A stretch of DNA of 64,000 bases. It comes from Herbidospora sakaeratensis (GTDB lineage: Bacteria; Actinomycetota; Actinomycetes; Streptosporangiales; Streptosporangiaceae). Position numbers and translations under genes: made by a program. Under the pieces are notes generated by a model. That model saw only the letters and a list, made by a program, of their open reading frames with translations. It did not search any database and had not been told where the DNA came from. How positions within the stretch are numbered: the first letter of the stretch is position 1; every line of letters begins with the position of its first letter. Positions 29,097 through 38,635 of this stretch are shown in pieces. Where the stretch lies: positions 252,576-316,575 of the forward strand of contig NZ_BBXC01000012.1 in assembly GCF_001570525.1 (NCBI RefSeq), in the 5' to 3' direction.

Positions 29097-29854
29097 TTGT
29101 GATTCCAGGGTGGCCGTTTCGGGGTGCCCGAACTGACCTGCGACGATGATCGTCGGGGGGTCGGGACCCGCCCGTCGCGGGGGCCCGTCAGCGCTCCCGT
29201 CAAGCCTCGGAACCCCGTCGCGCACGCCGGATCCGGGCGCCGGGACCGCCGCCTCGGCGGGGTCCTGTCAGGGTGGCCGGTGGAGACGCGCGGGCGGGCT
29301 CGGCCCCGGTCGCCCGTCGGGCCTTGCCTTGAGGGGAGAATCCCATTCCGTGCCCGAATGTCGGGCTCTCCCTTTTGGCCAGTGGCGGAAAGACCGAGAG
29401 CCCTACTAGGGGCCGCCGGATAATTGCTGATCAGGAATTGCCGGGTTGTGACGGGTTGGCGCACCCTATTTAGCGAGAGCCCCAGCGGCCCGCTTTTGTC
29501 GGCAGGTGGAGGAATGGCATTCGTCCGCACACGGCGACTTTTCCGGCCGGGCGCCAGACTGCTCAGTCTGACCGGTTGGGACACATTTATTCGTGCTGTA
29601 TTGCTGATGCAATTCGGGAGACCTGGCAGTGTGTCGGCGAACACCGGTTTCCGCAGGTGAGAGGTGGTCTGGGCCGGGCTGTGGCGATCTTGCCGACCAT
29701 TCGCGACGGCCTGGGAAAAGGGGCGGTGGCGGGTGCCCGCCGGTTCGGTTCCACGAAATGGGTAAAGTTTCCGTCAAGCCCTCCGGGAACCGTCAGGTAA
29801 CACCAGTCACTTTGGTGACCGGCCCTTTCTTGGCCGATAGTTGCCAGGTTCCGT
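29097..29854. other. Gene-poor stretch without a supported gene
   Basis: About 760 bases between the tRNA terminator and the STAND-like gene. Reading frames here lack the usual GC bias at third positions, and short ones lack good ribosome sites. The GC content is lower in 29380-29620. I see no integrase, repeat or copy of the tRNA 3' end that would mark an attachment site. A small hairpin GTCAC-TTTG-GTGAC lies just beyond the 3' end of the next minus-strand gene. Confidence 0.5.
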
Positions 29855-31144
29855 TCAGGTAGCGGCGGCCAGGGCCGATCTCACCGCCTCGGGCAGGTCG
29901 GGTGAGTCGACCGCGTCGACCTCGTCGCGGTTCCAGTGGCGGGCCGCGACCAGCTTCGCCATCGGCTCGGCCAGCCCGTCGCCCACCAGGCAGCAGACGG
30001 CCCTGGGCAGCAGCAGGTCGTGGGAGGCGGCCAGCCGCAGGAACGCCGCCGCGGCCTCCGTAGACTCGTCCGCGACGATGCCGAGCCACCACAACGCCCG
30101 CCGGGCGTCCTGCCACGACAGGTCGCGGGTGACCGTGCCGATGAGGCCCGGCCGCGCCGCCGCGACCTCCGCCAGCAACCGGGCGGCGACCAGGACGGGC
30201 CGCAGCGGTTCGCCCATCACCCACCCGGGCACCAGCCCGCCCCGAAGCCGGTCGCCCGGCTCGACCACCTTCCGGAGGATCTCCGGCCGCCCTCCCACCA
30301 GCAACTCCACCACGACGTCGGCCTGCTTCCCGGCCGACAGGGGCACCGCGTGGGGCCGGGCCGCCAGCCGGGCCCGGTCGACGACGTCGAAGACGGGCCC
30401 GGTGAGATCCGGCGCCTCGTCGGGCTCCTCGCCGCCGAACTCGTCGACGGCCAGCGCGTAACAGAGGCCGAGGTCGCCGGGGTCGCCCACCCGGATCACG
30501 GGGCCGAACGGGGCCTCCAGCCCGCCGGGACGCCGCGCCTCGGCGATCAACCGGATCGGTCTTCTGCCGTGGTGCTCGCGGAGCTCGGCCAGCAGGAGCG
30601 GCACGTCGTCGCGCAGGTCGGCCTCGTCGACCAGGATCAGGGCCGGCCGCCCGGCCGCCGCCAGCTGCCTGATCAGGCCCCGGCTCGGCCCGGGCGCGAG
30701 CCGGCCGCACACCCACTCGTGCTCCCGGCTCCGCGCGAACTCGATCATCAGCCGCGACTTGCCGACGCCCGGCGGGCCCGCCACCACCATCAGCGGATCG
30801 GCGGCGGGATCGTCGAGCCACGCGCCGAGCCGGGCCGTCTCCTCCTCCCGGCCGACGAAGGGCACCGGGCAGGAGACCGGGTCGACGAGCGACCTGCCGA
30901 ACCGGGGCGTCTCCCGCAGCGGCAGGAGCGGGATCACCTGCTTCGGCGGCACCGGGCGCGGGGCGTGCCGTGACGGACGCCGCCCTCGCCACCAGATGCC
31001 GAACACCACCACACAGGCGCCCGACCCGACCGTGAACCATCCCTCAACCCAGTCGCCCTCCAGGAACCCCCCGAGAGTCCCCTTCAGGGCGAGCACGCCC
31101 GCGATGAAGGCCCACCCGAACCAGTCGCGGCCCCGTAATCTCAC
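29855..31144 (-). CDS. Membrane-anchored STAND/NB-ARC-like P-loop ATPase
   Basis: The 429-residue protein has two membrane segments at the N-terminus (about residues 9-27 and 36-50), then an FVGREEETARL start typical of STAND NTPases, a Walker A GPPGVGKS (about residue 125) and a Walker B PALILVDEAD. The C-terminal part is helical, with no obvious TPR or WD repeats. Membrane-tethered STAND proteins can be signal sensors or defence proteins, but no effector domain or partner is visible. Codon 3 is TTA (31136-31138), so translation may depend on UUA-decoding tRNA. It overlaps the DUF418 gene (GTGA), forming a two-gene operon. Confidence 0.72.
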   Translation of the reverse strand: MRLRGRDWFGWAFIAGVLALKGTLGGFLEGDWVEGWFTVGSGACVVVFGIWWRGRRPSRHAPRPVPPKQVIPLLPLRETPRFGRSLVDPVSCPVPFVGREEETARLGAWLDDPAADPLMVVAGPPGVGKSRLMIEFARSREHEWVCGRLAPGPSRGLIRQLAAAGRPALILVDEADLRDDVPLLLAELREHHGRRPIRLIAEARRPGGLEAPFGPVIRVGDPGDLGLCYALAVDEFGGEEPDEAPDLTGPVFDVVDRARLAARPHAVPLSAGKQADVVVELLVGGRPEILRKVVEPGDRLRGGLVPGWVMGEPLRPVLVAARLLAEVAAARPGLIGTVTRDLSWQDARRALWWLGIVADESTEAAAAFLRLAASHDLLLPRAVCCLVGDGLAEPMAKLVAARHWNRDEVDAVDSPDLPEAVRSALAAAT

Positions 31145-32097
31145 ACCTGATCATCACCCCGGCGGGCCCGTCTTGGATAGGTGACCAGGCGCCACACGTA
31201 CTCGACCGGTCCCTGCCGGAAGCGCCGCAGCCACAGGGTCGACCACACCCACTGCACGGCCACGACGCCCCCCGCGATGGCCAGCACCGTGCCCGTCGAC
31301 CAGCTCTCGGCCGTGCCGCCGACCAGGGGCCGCAGCGCCAGCACGAGCAGCGTGGCCGTCAGGTAGTTGGTCAGCGCCATCCGGCCGAGGGGGGCGAACA
31401 GGGCGTACAGGAACCCCCGGAGGGGGCTGCGCAGCAGCACCAGGAACAGGCAGACGTAGACGACGGCGGTGGCCAGCCCGGCGGCCGTGAACCACTGGGC
31501 GTCGGACGTCTGCAGCCGCCCCAGCACGACGGCCGGCACCAGCGCCGCCCCGCCGACGATCGCCGGAACCTTCGCGGACGAGCCGAGCCGGTCGGCCACC
31601 CCGTAGCGGACCAGCGCCGACCCGAGCAGGAACAGGCCGGGGACCACCAGGATCCCGCCGCCGGAGAACAACGCCAGGCCCAGCGCCACCGCCGACAGCA
31701 CCGCGACCGCCCGGCGGGGCAACCACGTCGACGGCAGCAGCACGACCAGCCCGGCGACGGCGTAGATCGCCAGAATGTCGCCGTCCCAGAACAGTCGATG
31801 GACCAGACCGAGCACGAGCAGCGCAAGCAGCCGCCGCGCCAGCACGACGCGCGTGCCGGCCGACTCGTAGAGGAGCCAGAAGCCCATGCCGAACAGCAGT
31901 GAGAAGATGGGGAAGAAGCGGTGGTCGACCAGCAGCCCGAGCCACAGGTCGGCCGTGGTGGGCGGCGCGCCGTCGGGCGGCAGCAGCCCGACCGTGGTGG
32001 CGATGGGCCTGACGTTGGCGACGAGGATCCCGCAGAGCGCGAAGCCGCGGACGACGTCGAGAGCCACGATGCGTGGCCGGGGGGAAAGCCGTGACAT
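31141..32097 (-). CDS. DUF418/YeiB-like membrane protein
   Basis: The 318-residue protein starts RPRIVALDVVRGFALCGILVANV, the signature of DUF418/YeiB-like proteins and distantly of acyltransferase-like integral membrane proteins. It has about eight to ten hydrophobic segments. Its stop overlaps the GTG of the downstream STAND-like gene, so both proteins are probably made together. The function of the family is not known. Confidence 0.85.
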   Translation of the reverse strand: MSRLSPRPRIVALDVVRGFALCGILVANVRPIATTVGLLPPDGAPPTTADLWLGLLVDHRFFPIFSLLFGMGFWLLYESAGTRVVLARRLLALLVLGLVHRLFWDGDILAIYAVAGLVVLLPSTWLPRRAVAVLSAVALGLALFSGGGILVVPGLFLLGSALVRYGVADRLGSSAKVPAIVGGAALVPAVVLGRLQTSDAQWFTAAGLATAVVYVCLFLVLLRSPLRGFLYALFAPLGRMALTNYLTATLLVLALRPLVGGTAESWSTGTVLAIAGGVVAVQWVWSTLWLRRFRQGPVEYVWRLVTYPRRARRGDDQV

Positions 32098-32272
32098 GAC
32101 GCTGAAGTCTGGTCACGCGGCCGGCCCGGAACCTGACCCGAACGGCCAGATCGAGTTGGCCCGGTTCGTCCTTTCGGCCGACCTGCCGCGAGTCGGCGAG
32201 AAATGATCTTGTTGGCGATGATCGCGGCGTATCGTGGCTCGGAACACGGTACGGCGATTGGACGGGTGGAAC

Positions 32273-34177
32273 ATGGACACTCTTCACGGATCTTCCCCCT
32301 TTCCCCCTATCGCGGATTACGGCTTCCTCTCCGACTGCGAAGTGACCGCACTGGTCGCCAGCAGCGGCAACATCGAATGGCTCTGCCTGCCACGGCTCGA
32401 CTCCCCGTCGGTTTTCGGCGCGGTGCTCGACCGGGGCGCGGGGCGGTTCCGGCTGGGCCCGGCCGACACGTTCGTGCCGGCCGCCCGCCGATATCTCCCG
32501 GGCACGATGGTGCTGGAGACCTCCTGGGGCACCCCCCAGGGCTGGATCATCGTCAGGGACGTCCTGCTCATGGGCCCCTGGCACCACGAGAACGAGCTCT
32601 CCCACACCCACCGGAGGGCGCCCACCGACTACGACAGCGACCACGTCCTGCTCCGGACGGTCCGCTGCGTGTCGGGGGAACTGCAGATCACACTGGACTG
32701 CGAACCGGTCCTCGACTACGGCCGTAAGCCCGTGAACTGGTCATACACCGGCAGGGGTTACCACCAGGGACTGGCGACCGCAGAGGGCAGTGACCTCAGG
32801 CTGAGGCTCACCACCGACATGCGGCTGGGTTTCGAGGCGGGCCGCGCGATGGCCCGGACCCTCATCAAAGAAGGGGAGACGCGCTTCGTCGCGCTCTCCT
32901 GGACCGAGCACGAACCCCCGTACACCTTCGAGGACGCGTACAAGCGGCTCGTCTGGACCGCCCACCACTGGCAGCACTGGCTGGCCCGCGGCGACATCCC
33001 CGACCACCCCTGGCGCGGCTACCTGGAGCGCAGCGCGCTCACCCTGAAGGGGCTCACGTTCGCCCCGACGGGCGCGCTGGTCGCGGCGGCGACGACCTCG
33101 TTGCCGGAGACCCCGGGCGGCGAGCGCAACTGGGACTACCGCTACTCCTGGGTGCGCGACTCGACGTTCGCGCTCTGGGGCCTCTACACGCTCGGCTTCG
33201 ACTGGGAGGCCGACGACTTCTTCTGGTTCATCGCCGACGTGGCCGAGCGCGACGAGGAACTCCAGATCATGTACGGCGTCGACGGCGAACGCGACCTGAC
33301 CGAGCGCATCCTCGACCACCTGGAGGGCTACGAGGGCGCCAAACCCGTGCGCATCGGCAACGGCGCGTTCGATCACCGGCAGAACGACGTCTGGGGCGCG
33401 GTCCTCGACTCGTTCTACATCCACATCAAGTCGCGCGACCGGCTCGACGACCGGATCTGGCCGATCCTGGTCCGTCAGGTCGAGGCCGCGATGAAGCACT
33501 GGCGCGAGACCGACCGGGGCATCTGGGAGGTGCGCGGCGAGCCGCAGCACTTCACCTCCTCCAAGGTCATGTGCTGGGTGGCCATGGACCGGGGCGCGCG
33601 GCTGGCCGAACTGCGCGGCGAGCCCGAGCTGGCCGAGACGTGGCAGGCGGTCGCCGACGAGATCAAGGACGACATCTGCACCAACGGCGTCAGCGAGAAC
33701 GGCATCTTCCGGCAGCACTACGGCACCGACGCGCTCGACGCGTCGCTGCTGCTGATCCCGCTGGTGCGGTTCCTGCCGGCCGACGACCCGAGGGTGCGGG
33801 CGACCGTGCTGGCCATCGCCGACGACCTGACGGTCGACGACCTGGTGCTGCGTTACCGCACCAAGGAGACCGACGACGGCCTGGCGGGCGAAGAAGGCAC
33901 CTTCACGATCTGCTCGTTCTGGCTGGTCAGCGCTCTGGCGGAGATCGGGGAGCTGCAGCGGGCCCGGCGGTTGTGCGAGAAGCTGCTGTCGTTCGCGAGC
34001 TCGCTCGGCCTCTACGCGGAGGAGATCGACCCGGTCAGCGGCCGGCAACTGGGGAACTTCCCGCAGGCGTTCACCCACCTGGCCCTGATCAACGCGATCA
34101 TTCACATCATCCGTGCCGAAAACCATCATCAGCACCCCGGAACTTCCGCGCCGGATCACTCGTTGAGGAGGCGGTGA
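32273..34177 (+). CDS. Glycoside hydrolase family 15 protein (glucoamylase/trehalase type)
   Basis: The 634-residue protein has the GH15 hallmarks: an N-terminal domain starting IADYGFLSDCEVTALVASSGNIEW, then an (alpha/alpha)6 barrel with ERNWDYRYSWVRDSTFALW. No signal peptide is seen, so it acts inside the cell. Actinobacterial members cut trehalose or alpha-1,4-glucans. ATG 32273 is chosen because the upstream ATG at 32234 would add a non-conserved tail. An imperfect hairpin (34189-34221) follows. Confidence 0.92.
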   Translation: MDTLHGSSPFPPIADYGFLSDCEVTALVASSGNIEWLCLPRLDSPSVFGAVLDRGAGRFRLGPADTFVPAARRYLPGTMVLETSWGTPQGWIIVRDVLLMGPWHHENELSHTHRRAPTDYDSDHVLLRTVRCVSGELQITLDCEPVLDYGRKPVNWSYTGRGYHQGLATAEGSDLRLRLTTDMRLGFEAGRAMARTLIKEGETRFVALSWTEHEPPYTFEDAYKRLVWTAHHWQHWLARGDIPDHPWRGYLERSALTLKGLTFAPTGALVAAATTSLPETPGGERNWDYRYSWVRDSTFALWGLYTLGFDWEADDFFWFIADVAERDEELQIMYGVDGERDLTERILDHLEGYEGAKPVRIGNGAFDHRQNDVWGAVLDSFYIHIKSRDRLDDRIWPILVRQVEAAMKHWRETDRGIWEVRGEPQHFTSSKVMCWVAMDRGARLAELRGEPELAETWQAVADEIKDDICTNGVSENGIFRQHYGTDALDASLLLIPLVRFLPADDPRVRATVLAIADDLTVDDLVLRYRTKETDDGLAGEEGTFTICSFWLVSALAEIGELQRARRLCEKLLSFASSLGLYAEEIDPVSGRQLGNFPQAFTHLALINAIIHIIRAENHHQHPGTSAPDHSLRRR

Positions 34178-34188
34178 GAACCATCCCT

Positions 34189-34221
34189 TGGTCTTGCGGG
34201 GTCAGTGACTCCACGGGACCA
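34189..34221 (+). terminator. Imperfect hairpin after the GH15 gene
   Basis: TGGTC (34189-34193) pairs with GACCA (34217-34221), enclosing a second stem GGGGTCA/TGACTCC with one G-U pair. It is 11 bases beyond the GH15 stop and before the next gene's ribosome site. Confidence 0.45.
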
Positions 34222-34263
34222 TGGCGAGATAGCTGATCATTGAAACCGCATCGTGGAGGCACG

Positions 34264-35058
34264 GTGGAGAGCAGAAACCCGATTTTCAGTCGGCGTGGCC
34301 CGGTCGGCCAAGGACAGTGGTCGGGGCCGACGCCGAGCCCCCAGCACCTGCAGGACATGTACAACCAGCCGTCCTACGCGCCGCCCACCCCCGTGGGCCG
34401 CACGTTGACGATGGACGACGTGGTCATGAAGGGCTTCATCGTCCTCGGCACGCTCATCGCGTCCGCGGGCGTGGCGTGGATCATGAAAGTGGGCATGGGC
34501 GTCGCCATCGTCGCCGTCATCGCCGCTTTCATCCTCGGCCTGGTCATCACGTTCAAGCAGAGCACCAACCCGGCGCTGATCCTCGGCTACGCGGTGCTCG
34601 AGGGCGTCGCGCTCGGTGCTATCAGCCGGGTGTTCGAGACCTACGTCAGCAGCGGCATCGTGCTCCAGGCCATCGTGGGCACCATGATGGCGGTGCTCGG
34701 CGTGCTGGCGGTCTACGCGCTGAACATCTTCCGGCCCACGCCGAAGTTCACGAAGTTCGTGATCGGCGCCGCCATCGCGGCGGTGGGCCTGATCCTGGTC
34801 AACCTGATCGTCGGCATCTGGGTGCCCGGCGGTCTGGGCCTGCGTGACGGCGGCCCGCTGGCCATCGCGTTCAGCGTCGGCATGATCCTGCTGGGCATGT
34901 TCTTCCTGCTGCTCGACTTCGACGAGATCAACTACGCGGTCCAGAACGGCGCTCCCGAGCGCACGTCCTGGCTGCTCGTCTTCGGGCTGATGCTCAGCAT
35001 CGTCTGGATCTACCTCGAGGTCCTGCGGCTGCTGTCGTACTTCTCCGGCGACGACTGA
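34264..35058 (+). CDS. Bax inhibitor-1/YccA family membrane protein
   Basis: The 264-residue protein has a hydrophilic N-terminus of about 60 residues and then seven membrane segments, ending in LLDFDEINYAVQNGAPERTSWLL..., the conserved acidic C-terminal block of bacterial Bax-inhibitor-like proteins. GGAGG 5 bases before GTG 34264 favours this start over ATG 34240. Members of this family are suggested to be calcium-leak or stress proteins. A strong terminator follows. Confidence 0.9.
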   Translation: MESRNPIFSRRGPVGQGQWSGPTPSPQHLQDMYNQPSYAPPTPVGRTLTMDDVVMKGFIVLGTLIASAGVAWIMKVGMGVAIVAVIAAFILGLVITFKQSTNPALILGYAVLEGVALGAISRVFETYVSSGIVLQAIVGTMMAVLGVLAVYALNIFRPTPKFTKFVIGAAIAAVGLILVNLIVGIWVPGGLGLRDGGPLAIAFSVGMILLGMFFLLLDFDEINYAVQNGAPERTSWLLVFGLMLSIVWIYLEVLRLLSYFSGDD

Positions 35059-35075
35059 TCGAACGACGGAAAGCA

Positions 35076-35105
35076 CGCCCCCGGCTGCCGGCCGGGGGCG
35101 TTTTT
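35076..35105 (+). terminator. Rho-independent terminator
   Basis: CGCCCCCGGC (35076-35085), loop TGCCG, and its exact complement (35091-35100), followed by five Ts. Confidence 0.93.
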
Positions 35106-35225
35106 CGTTGTACGACAAGGAACAAAAGATCAACAATTCGTAACGAAGAGATGTCTGTTGGGTCTTGTCAAGCCCCTGGCCGTGAGGCAGTGTCGACTCA
35201 AAGAGCCTTATCCGTGGAGGTGCTT

Positions 35226-35453
35226 ATGTCGTTGAACCACTCACCGGAGACCCAAACAAAGCTCATCGCCCGCGTCCCCACGATCACCGGACGCGAACTC
35301 CCCGAGTGGTTTCAAGCCATCGACAACGGTCCGTCGTTCTCTCGCTGCGACGAGCGTGCCAACTGGCTCGCCGACGAACACGGGCTGACCCACGGCTACG
35401 CCGCCGCCATCGTGCTGGAGCACGAGCGACGCCGACGCGGCCACATTTTCTAA
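35226..35453 (+). CDS. DUF4287-family small protein
   Basis: The 75-residue cytoplasmic protein fits DUF4287: LPEWFQAIDNGPSFSRCDERANWLADEHGLTHGYAAAIV is the core, containing LADEHGLTHGYAAAIV. GGAGG lies 6 bases before ATG 35226, whereas an in-frame ATG at 35151 has none. It is a single-gene unit between two terminators. The function is unknown. Confidence 0.8.
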   Translation: MSLNHSPETQTKLIARVPTITGRELPEWFQAIDNGPSFSRCDERANWLADEHGLTHGYAAAIVLEHERRRRGHIF

Positions 35454-35470
35454 GCGATCTTTCTCGACAG

Positions 35471-35498
35471 GCGCCCGCGCCCCCTCCGGCGCGGGCGC
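35471..35498 (+). terminator. Hairpin after the DUF4287 gene
   Basis: GCGCCCGCGCC (35471-35481) and its exact complement (35488-35498) form an 11-bp stem with a six-base loop, just before the next gene. Confidence 0.75.
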
Positions 35499-35510
35499 AT
35501 CATTGTGTCC

Positions 35511-35921
35511 ATGGACATCAGCAAGGCCCTGGAGTTCGTCCGGGCCAACCACCGCGCGGTTCTGATCACCCGCCACCCCGACGGCCGCATCCAGTCGTCG
35601 CCCGTCACGGTCGGAGTCGACGCCGATGACCACGTCGTGATCAGCAGCCGCGAGAGCGCCGTCAAGACCCGGAACGTGCGGCACACCCCCGAGGTCGTGC
35701 TCACGGTCATGACCGACGCGTTCTACGGCCAGTGGCTCCAGTTGGAGGGCACGGCCGACGTGGTCTCGCTGCCCGAGGCGATGGAGCCGCTGGTCGACTA
35801 CTACCGAGGCATCAGCGGCGAACACCCCGACTGGGACGACTACCGCGCCGCGATGGAGCGGGACCGGCGAGTGATCATGCGCGTAACCGTCACCAAGGCC
35901 GGTCCCGACTTCCACGGTTAG
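35511..35921 (+). CDS. PPOX-class (split-barrel) flavin/F420-dependent protein
   Basis: The 136-residue protein resembles the small PPOX family: a split beta-barrel with HPDGRIQSSPVTVGVD, VVISSRESAVKTRNVRHTPEV and a terminal MRVTVTKAGPDF. Actinobacterial members often bind F420 or FMN and reduce small molecules. ATG 35511 or GTG 35505 may be the start; the region before is the previous terminator, so the leader is very short. It overlaps the thiolase gene by four bases tail to tail. Confidence 0.85.
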   Translation: MDISKALEFVRANHRAVLITRHPDGRIQSSPVTVGVDADDHVVISSRESAVKTRNVRHTPEVVLTVMTDAFYGQWLQLEGTADVVSLPEAMEPLVDYYRGISGEHPDWDDYRAAMERDRRVIMRVTVTKAGPDFHG

Positions 35922-37138
35922 GAGAGCCGCTCCACGACCATCGCCATGCCCTGGCCGCCGCCGACGCACATCGTCTCCAGGCCGATGGTCTTGTCGTGGA
36001 AACGCAGGCTGTTCAGCAGCGTCGAGGTGATGCGCGCCCCGGTCATCCCGAAGGGGTGGCCGACGGCGATGGCGCCGCCGTTCACGTTGAGCCGGTCGAG
36101 GTCGATCCCGAGGTCCTGGTACGACGGGATCACCTGGGCCGCGAACGCCTCGTTGATCTCCACCAGGTCGACGTCGCCGATCGCCATGCCGGCCTTGGCC
36201 AGCGCCTTCTTCGACGCCTCGACCGGGCCCAGGCCCATGATCTCGGGCGACAGGCCGGTGACGCCGGTCGACACGATCCGGGCCAGCGGGGTGATGCCGA
36301 GCTGGGCGGCCTTGACGTCACTCATGATCACCACGGCGGCGGCGCCGTCGTTGAGCGGGCAGCAGTTGCCCGCGGTGACCGTGCCGTCGGGGCGGAAGAC
36401 CGGCTTGAGCTGCGAGACCGCCTCGTAGGTGGTGCCCGCGCGGGGGCCGTCGTCCTTGCTGACGACGGTGCCGTCGGGCAGCGTGACCGGCGTGATGTCG
36501 GTCTCCCAGAAGCCGTTGGCCAGCGCCTTCTCGGCCAGGTTCTGCGACCGCACACCGAACTCGTCCTGCTCGCGGCGGCTGACGCCCCGGGAGGAGGCGA
36601 CGTTCTCGGCGGTCTGGCCCATCGCCATGTAGATGTCGGGCACGTTCCCGTCGTCGCGGGGGTCGTGCCACGGGGGCGTGCCGCCCGCGGCGGCGGCCTC
36701 GGTGCGCGCCTTGGCGTCGAGGAAGCGGGAGTTGCGGGTGTCGGGCCACGAGTCGGCGGCGCCCTTGACGAACCGCGACACGCACTCGACGCCGGCCGAG
36801 ACGAACACGTCGCCCTCGCCCGCCTTGATCGCGTGGAACGCCATGCGGGTCGTCTGGAGCGAGGAGGAGCAGTAGCGGTTGACGGTGGTGCCCGGCACCC
36901 CGTCGAGCCCGAGCAGCACGGTCACCACCCGGGCCAGGTTGAAGCCCTGCTCACCGGCCGGCTGGCCGGTGCCGAGCAGCAGGTCGTCGATCTCGTGCGG
37001 GTCGAGCTGCGGCACCTTCGCCAGCGCCGCCGTGACCATCTGGACGGTCAGGTCGTCGGCGCGGATCTCCTTGAGCGATCCCTTGTTGGCGCGGCCGATG
37101 GGGGAGCGGGCGGTCGCGACGATGACTGCCTCAGGCAT
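35918..37138 (-). CDS. Acetyl-CoA C-acetyltransferase (thiolase)
   Basis: The 406-residue enzyme catalyses thiolytic cleavage or condensation of acyl-CoA in fatty-acid or steroid degradation. The nucleophile is in NRYCSSSLQTTRMAF; the active-site histidine is in AIAVGHPFGMTGAR and the second cysteine in CVGGGQGMAMV. It has the usual start EAVIVATARSPIGRA. It stands alone, without a multifunctional partner, so its exact pathway cannot be said. Confidence 0.96.
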   Translation of the reverse strand: MPEAVIVATARSPIGRANKGSLKEIRADDLTVQMVTAALAKVPQLDPHEIDDLLLGTGQPAGEQGFNLARVVTVLLGLDGVPGTTVNRYCSSSLQTTRMAFHAIKAGEGDVFVSAGVECVSRFVKGAADSWPDTRNSRFLDAKARTEAAAAGGTPPWHDPRDDGNVPDIYMAMGQTAENVASSRGVSRREQDEFGVRSQNLAEKALANGFWETDITPVTLPDGTVVSKDDGPRAGTTYEAVSQLKPVFRPDGTVTAGNCCPLNDGAAAVVIMSDVKAAQLGITPLARIVSTGVTGLSPEIMGLGPVEASKKALAKAGMAIGDVDLVEINEAFAAQVIPSYQDLGIDLDRLNVNGGAIAVGHPFGMTGARITSTLLNSLRFHDKTIGLETMCVGGGQGMAMVVERLS

Positions 37139-37245
37139 GGGGGCTCTCCAGTGTGACGGCGGACCTCTCCCCGGAGGCTACTACCTGGTATTCCAGAAAT
37201 CGGCGGCAGGGTGCCAGAAAACAGAACTTTGTACTGGTGCACAAC

Positions 37246-38586
37246 TCAGCCGTACATGCCGGGCAGGGTCGTGGTGGCGTCCTTGACGCCGTGGAGGGCG
37301 CCCTTCTCGTCGCGCCACAGGCGCCAGCCGTTCTGGGCGCCGGTGAACCAGGCCGGCGGGGCGCCCGCGTCGCTGGTGCGCTTGCCGGTGGCCAGGTCGA
37401 ACTCGCAGAGCGAGGCGACGGAGTAGAACCCGGCGGCGGCCTTGCCCAGCGGCTGCGGGTCGGTCACGCAGAACGACCAGCTGCGGATGCCCTTGACCTG
37501 GGTGGCCTGGCCGCTCGACAGGTCGAAGGCCGAGCCGGGCGCGTTGTGCTTGAGGAAGCCGAGCGTGTTCATCGCCTGCGGGAACGCCAGCCACCAGCCC
37601 GAACCGGGCACCTGGGTGGCGGTGATCTGCCCCATCACCCGGCCGCTCTGCCCGTCGAGCCGGGCGAACCCGCCGTAGGTGCCCTGGCCGTCGACCGGCC
37701 GCACCACCGGCGACACCGCCGGGTTGCCGCTCGGGTAGACCCGCACCACCGACGGCCGCACCCAGTCGATCACCCCGTCGGCCAGCCGGATCGAGAACAT
37801 GCCGAACGTGGAGGTCTTCCCGCTCTTCGGGTGCGTGTACGGGGCGATGTAGCCCACCAGCCGGTCGCCCGACACCCCGAACGCCCAGCCGCCCGACAGG
37901 TCGACCCCGTTCCCGAGGGCCGCCTGCACCGGCTGCTGCCACAGGGGGGTGCCGTCCTTCAGCGAGTAGGCCTCCACGACCGGGTCGGCCGCCAGGCGCA
38001 GGATGACGACGTGCTTGTCGTCGGACCACTCGACCTCGGCGATGCCGGGCATCTTCCACACGACCTTGCCGGTCTTCGGGTCGAGCACGATCATGCGCGC
38101 GTTGGCCAGGGCGGTGTGCTCCGACATGCAGACGTACGCGCCGCACCGCTGCGGCCCGAACGTCGAGTGGACCGGCCGGGTCCAGAGCTGCTTGCCGGTA
38201 CGCGCGTCGCGCGCGATCAGCGTCGCGTTCCAGCGGCCCTGCTTGGCCGGGTCGAGGGCGACCACGACCCCCTGGCCGGGGGCGGTCTCGACGGTGGCGG
38301 GGGCCTGCACCCCCATGCCGGGCAGCCGCCCGGCCATCGTCGCGGGCTGGGCCCAGAGCTTCTTCCCGCTGGTCAGCTCGACGGCCACGGTCTCCAGGTT
38401 CCCGTCGGCCCGCATCGACGTCAGAGCCGCCACCCCGGCTCCCGTGGTGGTCCGGCTGACCATGTTGACCTGGGTGTTGTGCCAGGTCGGGAACGTGGCG
38501 GGGGCGATGGCGGCGTCACTGCCCGAGCAGGCGGCCAGGGCTCCACAGGTGAGCAGGGCGAGCGCGAGGGCATGGGGCCGTATCAA
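37246..38586 (-). CDS. PQQ-like beta-propeller lipoprotein
   Basis: The 446-residue protein has a lipoprotein signal ending LAAC (Cys about residue 20) and a mature part with repeated blades such as DARTGKQLWTRPVHS, DPKTGKVVWKMPGI and DLATGKR, typical of PQQ-like eight-bladed propellers. It is anchored on the outer face of the membrane. There is no BamABCDE system here, so a BamB role does not apply. The partner is unknown. Confidence 0.85.
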   Translation of the reverse strand: MIRPHALALALLTCGALAACSGSDAAIAPATFPTWHNTQVNMVSRTTTGAGVAALTSMRADGNLETVAVELTSGKKLWAQPATMAGRLPGMGVQAPATVETAPGQGVVVALDPAKQGRWNATLIARDARTGKQLWTRPVHSTFGPQRCGAYVCMSEHTALANARMIVLDPKTGKVVWKMPGIAEVEWSDDKHVVILRLAADPVVEAYSLKDGTPLWQQPVQAALGNGVDLSGGWAFGVSGDRLVGYIAPYTHPKSGKTSTFGMFSIRLADGVIDWVRPSVVRVYPSGNPAVSPVVRPVDGQGTYGGFARLDGQSGRVMGQITATQVPGSGWWLAFPQAMNTLGFLKHNAPGSAFDLSSGQATQVKGIRSWSFCVTDPQPLGKAAAGFYSVASLCEFDLATGKRTSDAGAPPAWFTGAQNGWRLWRDEKGALHGVKDATTTLPGMYG

Positions 38587-38635
38587 GATTCACTCCTCCA
38601 GGGGGTGACGGCCCGGACGCCGAGGGTGACCGGAT

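Noticed and set aside
29003-29644. 213-codon open frame across the tRNA
   Set aside because: It reads through the tRNA gene antisense and has no ribosome site or conserved features.
29514-29660. Short frame starting MAFVRTRRLF
   Set aside because: The GGAGG touches the ATG, leaving no proper spacing, and codon use is unlike real genes here.
28971-29854. Integrated element at the tRNA
   Set aside because: No integrase and no duplicated tRNA 3' end were found.
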